DNA of 60,646 bases from CAYVIB01 sp964451365. Its GTDB lineage: Bacteria > Pseudomonadota > Gammaproteobacteria > Pseudomonadales > Cellvibrionaceae. Both the position numbers and the translations under genes were made by a program. Numbering within the stretch: the first letter of the stretch is position 1; every line of letters starts with the position of its first letter. The stretch lies in assembly GCA_964451365.1 (NCBI GenBank), contig CAYVIB010000032.1:1-60646 (forward strand). The letters run 5' to 3'. Positions 45,271 through 54,726 of this stretch are shown in pieces. The notes beneath the pieces were generated by a model, which did no database searches, had not been told where the DNA came from, and was given only the letters and a program-made list of their open reading frames with translations.

Positions 45271-46851
45271 TCAGGCTTTTGCTCTTTGCATATCGTTGCT
45301 GGGGAAAAGCCAGTCGCTCAAGTAGTCGAGCAACAACAACGCATCTGCCAGCAAGCAATGGCAGGAGATATAACCGTCGGGTCGAACCAGATAAATGTGA
45401 GGTTGATCATAGGCGCCGTAATGTGACGCGAATTCTCCGCTTCCGTTTATCGTGTAAATGTTGATTGAGTTGCCGAATTGTTCCGATATTTTGCTGGCAA
45501 TCTCACTGGCGGCAATATTGTCCGCGTCATTGTTTATAGCAATCAGCAAGGACAGGCGTGGATGCCTTAAAATATCGAACAGAAAGGTATCGTCTGTTAA
45601 TTTCACATTCGGAGCACGATCGCCGGGAGGAACGCCTTTGTCGAGTTGCAGTTCTGGAGGTAGAGAGATCGCGTTGCGATAGTTGTAGCTCAAACCGGAA
45701 ATTCGTGCCACAGTATTCTCGTGCCATCCATCCGCTTGCGTTAGTCTTAATCGGTCTTCCATGCCTTGGCCGTGCGCCATAATGATGTCGTGCATAGCGT
45801 CCGTACCTTCGAGAACCTGTTCACCAACCGGCATGCGTTCAGCCACATAAGTGTCAAGCAGTTCTGGTCGGGCCTGCTCCCGAATTACCAGCGCCAATTT
45901 CCAGCCGAGGTTGAATGCATCCTGCATGCTCACGTTCATTCCCTGTCCTCCGGAAGGGGAATGAACATGGGCAGCGTCGCCCGCGAGAAAAATATTTCCA
46001 CAACGATAATTTTTTGCAATACGCCTCCAGACTTCCCATCTTCTTTCCAGGTCAGGCTCGGCAAGTTTGACCCCTTCCAGGTGTTCATCGATAAGCTGCT
46101 GAAATCGTTCTCGTTTTGTTAACTCGGAATTTTCGGCCTCACTTACGCTGGCGCCACTGACGCCAAGCCTGTGATTTCCATCCGGCAACTTGGTGATAAG
46201 CAAGAAATTTTCTTTCGAAATATAGTAGTGTACACGGTCGTCTTCGCCTTCAAAGCCGCCAATCTGTGTGTCCATCATCTCCATGGCCATGCCGTCGTAA
46301 TTGCTGCCGGAATCATCCAGGCCAGCAGCTGTTCTAACGAAACTGCGAACGCCATCGCATCCAACCACCCAGGTGGGCTCGACAATTTCATCTGTTGTGG
46401 AGTCGCTGTTACGTAGCACCGCCCTGCATCGATCTCCTTCCTGTTTGAGTTCTACTAATTCAGTTGACCATTCAGGTCGAACATCGTAGGCCATTTCAAG
46501 ATGTTCGCGAAGGTGCTTGTCAGTCCAACTTTGGTCATAGATAAGTACATACGGGTAAGTCGATGCGAGACCGGAGAATTCAAGCGATGGATGTGCATCC
46601 TTGCCCTTGAAGTTAAAGTTGAATCCCTGACACTTTATGCCGCCTTTAAGAAAATGATGCTCAACGCCCATATGTTCAAACATCTCCATGGTCCTGGCAT
46701 GCAGTGTGAAAGCGCGAGGTATTGAGGTAGGCCCCTTGCGCTTATCGATTATACGAAAACCGATTCCTCGGCGTGCCAACTCGATAGCCAGAGTCATTCC
46801 CGTCGGGCCGGCGCCAACGATAAGAACGTCACTTCTTCTTATTGTTTTCAT
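45271..46851 (-). CDS. PheA/TfdB-type FAD-dependent hydroxylase
   Basis: 526-residue group A flavoprotein monooxygenase. GAGPTG (13-18) binds FAD, WVVGCDGVRS is the DG motif, and FLAGDAAHVHSPSGGQGMN is the GD/FAD motif. C-terminal thioredoxin-like domain as in phenol hydroxylase and TfdB. Uses NADPH and O2 to hydroxylate an aromatic ring. AGGAG lies 8 bases before ATG 46851; the longer frame is not supported. Substrate unknown; an aromatic acid or phenol is likely. Confidence 0.9.
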   Translation of the reverse strand: MKTIRRSDVLIVGAGPTGMTLAIELARRGIGFRIIDKRKGPTSIPRAFTLHARTMEMFEHMGVEHHFLKGGIKCQGFNFNFKGKDAHPSLEFSGLASTYPYVLIYDQSWTDKHLREHLEMAYDVRPEWSTELVELKQEGDRCRAVLRNSDSTTDEIVEPTWVVGCDGVRSFVRTAAGLDDSGSNYDGMAMEMMDTQIGGFEGEDDRVHYYISKENFLLITKLPDGNHRLGVSGASVSEAENSELTKRERFQQLIDEHLEGVKLAEPDLERRWEVWRRIAKNYRCGNIFLAGDAAHVHSPSGGQGMNVSMQDAFNLGWKLALVIREQARPELLDTYVAERMPVGEQVLEGTDAMHDIIMAHGQGMEDRLRLTQADGWHENTVARISGLSYNYRNAISLPPELQLDKGVPPGDRAPNVKLTDDTFLFDILRHPRLSLLIAINNDADNIAASEIASKISEQFGNSINIYTINGSGEFASHYGAYDQPHIYLVRPDGYISCHCLLADALLLLDYLSDWLFPSNDMQRAKA

Positions 46852-47461
46852 TGGTTTGTCTCCTGTTTGGTGTACGGTTGAAAAGATTGTCATTCGGCTG
46901 TTAAAAATTGTGGCGGGTATTGAAAACGGAAAATCTAGCGCGAAGGCATTGACTGCCAAAAACCTAAGCTATTCATAATGTCGGTTAGTGTGCCATCTCG
47001 CATAAAGTTCTATCCATTAAATCCTTTAATGAAACTGTTTGTTCAGGTTTTTCTGGTAGACGGCGATCGAAATTATTTTAATATAAGCATCATTTTGAAT
47101 AAAGAATGTTGTTACGTGATGGTCTCAAAAATCAATGGATCGGATTAGCGAAAACACTCCAAACAACAGCAATAATAATTCGATATAAGATGTGTTATAA
47201 ATTGAAAATATTGGCCTTGTAATTTTATATTTTGGCGCGCGTTACGCTGTAATTTATATAAATATATCGGTAGTCTTATGCTTATGTTGCTTATTGACTA
47301 ATAAGTTATTTAATTATGTTCTATCTCAAAAATGTCCCATTTTTAGTCGAATAAGCTAAAAAAATATTGGGTTATTAAGTTCAGGTTTATCCTAAAAAGG
47401 TAAAAAATAATTTAATTTGGTTCATCTCAAAAATGTCCCATTTTTAAACAGCCAAATTACA
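46852..47461. other. AT-rich intergenic region with two identical hairpin repeats
   Basis: No gene. Visibly AT-richer than flanking DNA. AAAAATG-TCC-CATTTTT occurs at 47328-47344 and 47429-47445, each preceded by ATCTC; they are 101 bases apart. These may be terminal repeats left by an insertion sequence. An IS4-type relic starts just after. Confidence 0.45.
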
Positions 47462-48310
47462 CTATATGGGTAGCGCACCAGTTTTATTCAAACAAAAGCT
47501 GCTGTTTTCTGATGTTGGTTGAATTTCGTGGAATGCGAGTTTTGTAAGTAATTGATCCGGCTGTACTTTCTCGAACCTGACTGGGTCTTTTTCGAATAGA
47601 GTCAGGCTCGAAATCTGTAGGGGTTTTGCGTGGCCTGGAGGATGCGCCCAGACGCGTTTTGATAATTGCAACCAAGAAATAAACCGAAACAGCAATCCAG
47701 ATTTGGGTCGTCACCGCGTTTTCGGAAATCTCGAAAATTGCATTCGATCCGCAGGTGTTGTTTGACCCTATTAAAGAGCAGCTCTACCCGTTATCGCCAT
47801 CAAAAAGATCGGTGATGATTAGTGGTGGAAGCAAGATTATTGGGCAGAAAAACCAGCGATTTTGTTTATCTCGGGACCTGTGAAATGAGTCTGTCGTAAC
47901 GACGATTGGGCAGTTCAATTGTGCATAGAAGTCACTGAAGACGATAGTTTGATCGCAAAAAATGATTCGGTTATGTCGTCTGTCGTATGAGATTTGCGAC
48001 AATGTGCTTCGAAATTTTATTGGCGCGAATGACGAAAAATTTGCTCGCTTCGTGAAAGCGAAAAAAATAGTGCGAAATCGCGGAATTTACGAAAGTAGTT
48101 CGGGTAACAGTCGAACAGAAATCCAGATCATGGAGCTTTGGATGTTGCGCTCGTGCCTTTCTATATCGCGCAAGCTGTCGCGAAAGGACTGTAACGGAAA
48201 ATGACCCATTAGTTACACGATCACCAGCTTGGCTGAATACTTGTTTGCCCATGCAAATAAGCTCTTTGTAGAGTCGCAATTGCAGGGTTACAGCTCGAAC
48301 CGGTGGTTGC
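47462..48310 (-). pseudogene. decayed IS4-family transposase
   Basis: Minus strand, N-terminus on the right. Recognisable pieces in order but in different frames: FRDSLRDIERHE (about 48180), SKFFVIRANKI (about 48030), CDQTIVFSDFYAQ (about 47940) and C-terminal TTQIWIAVSVYFLVAIIKTRL (about 47690). These match the IS4-type transposase order. The region is about 0.85 kb, too short for the full protein, and the segment around the first catalytic Asp is missing. Inactive. Confidence 0.7.
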
Positions 48311-48403
48311 ATAAACCAGAAAAACCTTTCAGTTAACTATGAGTATAGATCGTTGCTGCCAAAACGTTGGGATACTGACACCATGTGTAAGATTGGGGAA
48401 AAG

Positions 48404-49117
48404 ATGGAGTTGACTGATCAGCAGTGGGATATTTTAGAGCGCCACTTCCCGCAAAAAGAGCTGTATCAGCAATCAAAAGGCCGGCCTCGAATAGATCCGA
48501 GGGAAATATTGGAAGGCATTTTATGGGTGCTGAAAACAGGATCAGCCTGGAAGACTTTACCTAAACGGTATCCCTCCTACCAGACTTGCCATCGCAGATA
48601 TCAGGAATGGGTTAAGAACGGATTGTTGGAAACACTTCTCAAGGAACTGATTGAGGATTTGGAGTCGAGAGGAGGTGTCCGACTCGATGACACGTTTATT
48701 GATGGTTCTTTTTCTGAAGCCAGAAAGGCGGCTTTGGAATTGGTAAAGCTTAGCGAGGGAAACGGGGCCGAGTCGTGGCAGTTACGTACAGCAATGCTGT
48801 TTTTGTCCGGATATCCACTGGAAGTATTTCATCGTGTTAAGTCAAGTCCGCGCAAGGAGCCGGCTAACTCCATGACCCTTGAATCGTCCGAGAGTGTCAC
48901 AGAAATTAATTCTTGTGATGACCCAGAATTTACCGAAAAGACGGTGCGGGAAAATGGTCGCGAAGTATGGAATGTATGGCGTCGTGCAAGTAACAACTGT
49001 GCAGGGCTAAACATGGAATGTGAAAGTGCCAAATCGACATTTTCGCCTTTTAAGCGTCGCAGACATGCTGATCCGAGGCGTTGTTCCAGGACGCATTGTT
49101 TCGTGGTGCGAAAATAA
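48404..49117 (+). pseudogene. truncated IS5-family transposase
   Basis: The first roughly 125 residues match IS5-family transposases with the DUF4096 N-terminal domain (TDQQWDILERHF, GRPRIDPREILEGILWVL, YPSYQTCHRRYQEW, DDTFIDGSFSEARK). After about residue 140 the frame stays open but loses similarity, without the final Asp/Glu region or the usual C-terminus. Probably a frameshifted or chimaeric relic. It sits directly next to the IS4 relic and upstream of the FMO operon. Confidence 0.7.
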
Positions 49118-49306
49118 ACCGGAAAATGGTACGAATGTTTTTCTTATAGGTGTGGTGGAAGTATTTATATACCATCTTAATCAAATTAAAACATGCTTCG
49201 TATACCAAAAAAAATATCTTATACAGAACCTTTTCGAAGATTTTTGGAAATCTGAAAAGGCAGAGACGATTTATCTTCCTGTTTAATCAAAAAAGGATAT
49301 CGGTTC

Positions 49307-51253
49307 ATGAACACTACCCATATTGAAGAGCGGTCAAGCTCACAAAGATTCTCACAAGACCTTGAATATTCTCAAGATTCCGTTGTTGGCGACCCGTTTG
49401 GTATAAAGCAGGCGGGCGCGGACGCGTTGAGAAAGAAGCCTTGGATATTAGCTTTTTCAGCGAGGTTATTGGATTCCTTCATAATGTTTTTAGGTCTACT
49501 ACCCTTTGTTTTGCTGGTGCTGCTTCCGATTCTTGTAATAAGAGGTAGTGCTGGTTCGTTACTAAATTACATTGCATTTGTCTTTGGTGTTTGGGTAATT
49601 GCTTTTGTAATTCATCAGCTTCGCTTAATACCAAAAAAACCAAATTTGTTGCAGCCCATGGATACCGGCGACAATAAGCCAGATAGCGTGGTTGTAATTG
49701 GTGCCGGTCCTGTAGGTTTGGCTATGGTCAAAGAATGCTTGGAAATGGGGCTCAATGTAAAATGCATCGAGGGCAAGTCCAATTTGGGTGGAGTCTACCG
49801 ATACGATCAGAATAAACCCAGCGGCGTTTGGAAAAGTGCGCGTTTAACCTCATCGCCGTGGGTCACTGCATTTTCCGATTTTCCCCCTTCAAGTCCATCC
49901 TCAATTCACCATAACCACGAAGAGTATGTGAGTTACCTTGAGGCTTACGCTGACCACTTTAACCTAAACCCGCATATCCATTTTAATTGCATGGTAAAAA
50001 AGGTGGAAGCCAAAGACGGTGGATGGTGTGTCACTTTTCACGACATGCAAAGTGACAGTGTGGAAGTTGTTCACTGTGACCGGGTGTCTATTTGCACCGG
50101 TGTCCATCAGACGCCCAAACCAATTCCAATACCCGGAATCGAAAACTTTAAGGGGGAAATTCGTCACGTTGCTACTTACAAGGGGCCCGAAGACTTTGTG
50201 GATAAAAAGGTCGTCGTGGCAGGACTTGGAGAGTCAGGTGCCGATATCACCCACGAATTAAGTAAAGTTGCCAAGAAGGTGGTGTTGAGCATCCAGCGGG
50301 GTAAGTTCGTCATTCCGCGCATAAATCCATTGTCGGGAAAAGCGAATGATTACGACACTAACCGGATACGCAATGCCGCGCCTATTTTTTTAAAAAACGG
50401 TTTTATGTCTCTGAAACGTCGTCTTTGCTGCGTGATGGGAAATCATACACCAGAATCCGCGGTACGAGCGAAGCTGCTTCAGGTTTCTAACAACGGCCCC
50501 AACACGCAAACCGCGACAAAAAGTGACGATTTTATTAAAGCCCTGCTTAATGGCCGCCTGCACCTGGAACGCGAAATTACGTATTTTGACAACAATGATG
50601 TCGTCTTTGCTGATGGAAGGAGAGAAGCCGCTGATGTAGTACTGTTCGCTCACGGATATATGCCGGAATTTCCGTTTTTGGAGTTACCCTCGGGACACAA
50701 GCCCAAACACCCCTCTGAAATGTACCTTAATATGTTCGATCCGGATATAGGCGGCAGCGTGGTCTTCTGCGGGTTTGCCAGGCCCGCGCTGGGTGCCATC
50801 CCCCCTGTGGGCGAGTTACAGGCTCGACTATTCGCGCAGGTTGCGGCCGGGAAACTCATTCTTCCAGCCATTGAAGAGATGCGGGAATATATAAAGATAG
50901 ATCAACGCGAAAATCGTGAACGTTTCCCGGCGCTGCCCAAGCATAACGTAGTGGTTAGCTGGATTCCTTATATGGATAAGCTCGCTACACTGATTGGCTG
51001 CCGCCCTAACCCGTGGAAGTTGATTCTCTCGCCAATGCTAATGTGGAGAGTCCTCACTGGTGCAGTAAACGGTGCTCACTATCGTCTACACGGTGTCGGC
51101 GCAAAGCCAGTTGCTAAGAATACAGTGTATTTCTTAAAGGGTGGACATGAGCTTAAGGAAATTCTAACGATGTTAGGCTTGCATTTCTGGGTTTGGCCAT
51201 TGGGACTTATTCAAAAAAACAAGCGTTTCCAGTCTGATATATCAAGTATTTAA
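49307..51253 (+). CDS. membrane-anchored flavin-containing monooxygenase
   Basis: 648 residues. The N-terminal 125 residues carry two transmembrane helices (about 56-78 and 82-103), an addition not found in ordinary FMOs. The FMO proper follows: FAD motif GAGPVG (132-137), signature FxGxxxH (F281-H287), NADPH motif GLGESG (306-311). Oxidises soft nucleophiles (N or S) or performs Baeyer-Villiger chemistry with NADPH and O2. AGGA lies 9 bases before ATG 49307. First gene of a three-gene operon; 21 bases before the ammonia-lyase. Substrate unknown. Confidence 0.9.
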   Translation: MNTTHIEERSSSQRFSQDLEYSQDSVVGDPFGIKQAGADALRKKPWILAFSARLLDSFIMFLGLLPFVLLVLLPILVIRGSAGSLLNYIAFVFGVWVIAFVIHQLRLIPKKPNLLQPMDTGDNKPDSVVVIGAGPVGLAMVKECLEMGLNVKCIEGKSNLGGVYRYDQNKPSGVWKSARLTSSPWVTAFSDFPPSSPSSIHHNHEEYVSYLEAYADHFNLNPHIHFNCMVKKVEAKDGGWCVTFHDMQSDSVEVVHCDRVSICTGVHQTPKPIPIPGIENFKGEIRHVATYKGPEDFVDKKVVVAGLGESGADITHELSKVAKKVVLSIQRGKFVIPRINPLSGKANDYDTNRIRNAAPIFLKNGFMSLKRRLCCVMGNHTPESAVRAKLLQVSNNGPNTQTATKSDDFIKALLNGRLHLEREITYFDNNDVVFADGRREAADVVLFAHGYMPEFPFLELPSGHKPKHPSEMYLNMFDPDIGGSVVFCGFARPALGAIPPVGELQARLFAQVAAGKLILPAIEEMREYIKIDQRENRERFPALPKHNVVVSWIPYMDKLATLIGCRPNPWKLILSPMLMWRVLTGAVNGAHYRLHGVGAKPVAKNTVYFLKGGHELKEILTMLGLHFWVWPLGLIQKNKRFQSDISSI

Positions 51254-51274
51254 AATTGGGAAGGGAACCTTGTT

Positions 51275-52927
51275 ATGAACACGAAATCAGGTGCAAGTAT
51301 CATTATCGGAGAGCAGTTAACACTGCAGCATATCAGAGCCGTGGCTGTTGAAAAGCAAGCGGTTCAGTTAACTGATAATGCGGCAATATTGAAAAAGATT
51401 TCCGATTCCCATAACTTTATTCAAATGGCCGCTGAGCGAGGAGACGCTATATATGGCGTTACTTCAAGTGTTGGCGGGATGGCTGATTTAACCATACCGA
51501 AAGATCAGCTGGCATTATTTCAAAATAAGATATTTTTAGACAAGAAAGTGGGCACAGGGCAAAAGCTTTCCGCCGCGGATGTGCGTGCAGGCATGTTATT
51601 ACGCGCAACGTCTTTGGCATTTGGTGTTTCCGGCGTACGAAAAGAGCTGATTGAACGAATCATACTTTTTCTGAATGAGGATGTTCTCCCGACGATGTAC
51701 AGCTTGGGATCCATTGGTGCAAGTGGCGACCTGGTGCCGCTCTCATACCTGGCGGGTCTGCTTCGCGGGTTGCCGACCTACGAAGCCTCTTTCAAAGGGG
51801 AGGTAATTAATTGCGAGGAAGCCCTCAAGCGTTTAAACGTCGAGCCGATTGAATTTAAGCCAAAGGAAATGCTGGCGATAGTTAATGGTACATCGGTGCT
51901 GACCGGGGTGGCTGCAAATTCTATGAATAGGGCCAAGACGCTATTGACTCTTACAGTTGGGGTTAACGCTTTATTTTACCAGGGGCTGGAAGCAAGCCGC
52001 GAGTCAATGAACGCGTTTATACATGACTATAAGCCTCACGAGGGCCAAAAATTTGCAGCCAGGCATATGTCTCTGTTGCTGCAAGGTTCCAGGTTATGTC
52101 GCATGGGGAGCGACGGTGAACATGCCCATGAAAAAGGTAAATTAATTCAGGATCGTTATTCTCTCCGCTGCTACCCGCAGTACTTTGGTCCGATTGTTGA
52201 TGAAATGCTTGTTGGTGAAGAGCAGATCACTGTAGAAGCTAACTCAGTGACCGACAATCCGTTAATTGATACTGACGCTGGAACAACGTATCACTGCGGG
52301 AATTTTTTGGGACAATATCCAAGTGTCGCAATGGATCGCATGCGATACAACCTGGGTATGGTGGCAAAATATATGGACTCCCAAATTGCGCTGTTGGTGG
52401 CGCCGGAATTCAATAATGGCTTGCCACCTGGATTAAAAGGGAACATGTCTATTACGAATATGGGATTGAACGGGCTTCAAATCTGTGGCAACTCAATTAT
52501 GCCAATGATCGGGTTTTACGGCCAACCGCTGGGAGACAAGTTTCCCGTTCATGCGGAGATGTTTAACCAGAATATAAACAGCCTGGGTTTAGGGGCTGCC
52601 GTTTTGGCAAAAGAAAGCCTGTACCTGATGGAGCGCTATGTCGCCATTTGTCTCCTTTTTGGCTTGCAGGCAGTTGATCTGAGAAGCTATAAAAATCACT
52701 CCACTTTTGATCCCCGGAAGTACCTTTCTCCCAATACACTTGCTCTTTATGAGACGGTGATGAAAATATTGGATCTTCCGTTTTCAGACGATAAGCCATT
52801 TATTTGGAATGACGAAGATCAGGGTCTGGATAATTACATTTCAATTATAGTTGACGACATTAATGGCAAGAATTTATTGGCCGAAACATTGCCGTCTTTC
52901 TCGAAGAAAGATGCAAACATCTTTTAA
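51275..52927 (+). CDS. MIO-type aromatic amino acid ammonia-lyase
   Basis: 550 residues of the histidine/phenylalanine/tyrosine ammonia-lyase family. The MIO prosthetic group arises from Ala149-Ser150-Gly151 (IGASGDLVP); catalytic Tyr60 lies in YGVTSSVGG. The substrate-selectivity pair aligns to F87-L88, the pair in plant phenylalanine ammonia-lyases; HAL has SH and TAL often HL. Deamination of Phe to cinnamate is therefore the best guess, but an aminomutase is possible. Cytoplasmic. AGGG lies 9 bases before ATG 51275. Flanked within 25 bases by two FMO genes. Confidence 0.9.
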   Translation: MNTKSGASIIIGEQLTLQHIRAVAVEKQAVQLTDNAAILKKISDSHNFIQMAAERGDAIYGVTSSVGGMADLTIPKDQLALFQNKIFLDKKVGTGQKLSAADVRAGMLLRATSLAFGVSGVRKELIERIILFLNEDVLPTMYSLGSIGASGDLVPLSYLAGLLRGLPTYEASFKGEVINCEEALKRLNVEPIEFKPKEMLAIVNGTSVLTGVAANSMNRAKTLLTLTVGVNALFYQGLEASRESMNAFIHDYKPHEGQKFAARHMSLLLQGSRLCRMGSDGEHAHEKGKLIQDRYSLRCYPQYFGPIVDEMLVGEEQITVEANSVTDNPLIDTDAGTTYHCGNFLGQYPSVAMDRMRYNLGMVAKYMDSQIALLVAPEFNNGLPPGLKGNMSITNMGLNGLQICGNSIMPMIGFYGQPLGDKFPVHAEMFNQNINSLGLGAAVLAKESLYLMERYVAICLLFGLQAVDLRSYKNHSTFDPRKYLSPNTLALYETVMKILDLPFSDDKPFIWNDEDQGLDNYISIIVDDINGKNLLAETLPSFSKKDANIF

Positions 52928-52940
52928 AAAAGGGGGAGGT

Positions 52941-54518
52941 ATGAAACGAAAAGTAGCAGTTGTGGGCGCAGGTCTGTCAGGAATAGCCGCGGTAAAAGAG
53001 TTGCGGGAAGAGGGCCATGAAGTCACGTGTTATGAAAAAAATGGCAGCTTTGGTGGTGTTTTCTCAGATGATGGCTTCGCGTATGAATCCCTGAATTTGA
53101 CAGTTACAAATTATTTTATGGCGTTTTCGGATTTTGTGCCAACGGAAGAGCGAATTAAGTTTTGGACAGCTAAAAATTACAGGGATTATCTACGCAGGTA
53201 TATGGAGAAAAATAATTTGTTTCCCTCTATATTTTTCAATACAGAGGTGAAATCGGTCGAGAGGGGGTCGAATAAATGGCTGATTTCCACAAGGACGGAG
53301 AGTGGAGAGGAAAAGCAGGAATATTTTGATGCGGTTGCCATATGCTCAGGTATGTTTCAGGAGCCCAAGATTCCTGTAATTGAAGGTCTGGAAGAATTTC
53401 AGGGGGATGTGTTTCATTCAAAGGACTATATTAATAAATCCCCTTATGAGGGAAAACGGGTTTTGTGCGTGGGGCTTGGAGAAAGTTCTTCCGATATAAC
53501 CGCGGAGATTTCGACAGTATCGGATAAGTGCATTCTCTCGCTACGTCGCTACCCAGCCGTTGCGCCTCGTGTTATCCCATTTCAGAAAGATCCATTTTTT
53601 ACCATCGATACCTCTGTGTTTACTTCAAGGATTATTCACCACCTTCCTTATAAAGCTCACAGAAAAATGGTTGACACATTTCTTAGTAAATCCATAAAGA
53701 GCCGTAATCCGGCTATGGTTAGACGAACAAAATGGACTTATAAAGCGGGTTCGCCGGTACATCAAGTGATTACAAAGAACGAGAGGCTATTCACACATAT
53801 TGTAGACGAAGAAGTGGAAGCCAACTTTAGTGGTATTGAGCGTATTACGAAAGACTCCGTTGTTTTTAAGGATGGTCGCCAGGAAAAAATCGATACGATA
53901 ATGTTTTGTACCGGGTTTAAAACAACTTTTCCCTTTCTTGATGTGAAGATTGAAAATACAAGGGATTTATATAAACAGATGTTTCATCATGACTTTGATA
54001 AAACACTGGCGTTTATTGGATTTGCAAGACCCCATCAGGGCGGAATCCCGTCTCTATCTGAAATGCAGAGCCGTTATTTTGCGCAGTTGTGTAGTGATGC
54101 GAAGAAATTTCCCGAGCGGCATGAAAGGGTCAGGCAAGCGGAAAAAGATCGGTTGTTATGGGAAAACGAGTATTACATAACGCCGCATGTGTCTTCTCTT
54201 GTTAATTATAATACGTATATTGATTCCTTGGCTGAACTGGTGGGTTGCAAGCCGGATATCCCATCGTTCTTTAAAGATCGAAAAATGTATTTAAAACTGT
54301 GGTTTGGCACCCAATTTTCTTGTCAATATAGACTTACCGGGCCGCACGCCAAGCCTGACGAAGCGCATAAATTCCTGCGGTCATTTCCAATACCTTACCG
54401 TAAGAACAGGATGTATATTTTGCTGCTCAAAAAAGTGATATACGATTTTATAAAACGTATTCCCGGCATCCGTTCCAGTAACTCTCAACCTGTTGTGATG
54501 CAAAGATATGCTCCATAA
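52941..54518 (+). CDS. flavin-containing monooxygenase
   Basis: 525 residues without transmembrane extension. FAD motif GAGLSG (9-14), FxGxxxH signature F153-H159, NADPH motif GLGESSSDI. Distinct from FMO1 but of the same overall family (53940-54080 region TGFKTTFPFLD, FARPHQGGIPS shared with FMO1 style). GGGGGAGG is just before ATG 52941; the frame extends to 52851 inside the lyase gene. Last gene of the operon; 208 bases to the next gene, with a REP-like element in that gap. Confidence 0.9.
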   Translation: MKRKVAVVGAGLSGIAAVKELREEGHEVTCYEKNGSFGGVFSDDGFAYESLNLTVTNYFMAFSDFVPTEERIKFWTAKNYRDYLRRYMEKNNLFPSIFFNTEVKSVERGSNKWLISTRTESGEEKQEYFDAVAICSGMFQEPKIPVIEGLEEFQGDVFHSKDYINKSPYEGKRVLCVGLGESSSDITAEISTVSDKCILSLRRYPAVAPRVIPFQKDPFFTIDTSVFTSRIIHHLPYKAHRKMVDTFLSKSIKSRNPAMVRRTKWTYKAGSPVHQVITKNERLFTHIVDEEVEANFSGIERITKDSVVFKDGRQEKIDTIMFCTGFKTTFPFLDVKIENTRDLYKQMFHHDFDKTLAFIGFARPHQGGIPSLSEMQSRYFAQLCSDAKKFPERHERVRQAEKDRLLWENEYYITPHVSSLVNYNTYIDSLAELVGCKPDIPSFFKDRKMYLKLWFGTQFSCQYRLTGPHAKPDEAHKFLRSFPIPYRKNRMYILLLKKVIYDFIKRIPGIRSSNSQPVVMQRYAP

Positions 54519-54672
54519 CGAAGACGGTCTCTACAGTGTTACAAGCGTTTTTCTCCAGGATATAAGTATCTTGTAGTATTGTTTTGTAGGACAGAACTTC
54601 TAAAACAGATTAGGCCGGTTACCGGCATTTGTGCATCGTGCGTAGATGGAAATTGTCACAATCCGACGACCT

Positions 54673-54720
54673 GTAGGGGCACCCCTTGTGGGTGCCCAGG
54701 GCAGGGGCGAGCTCTGCCCC
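54673..54720. repeat. REP-like element, copy 3 (two hairpins)
   Basis: GTAGGGGC start, perfect GGGCACCC-CTTGT-GGGTGCCC (54677-54697), then GGGGC...GCCCC (54704-54720). Next to the stop of the minus lipoprotein gene at 54727. Confidence 0.65.
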
Positions 54721-54726
54721 CACGGG

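Noticed and set aside
49020..49286. 88-residue frame behind the IS5 relic
   Set aside because: Starts inside the decayed transposase and has no ribosome binding site or family.
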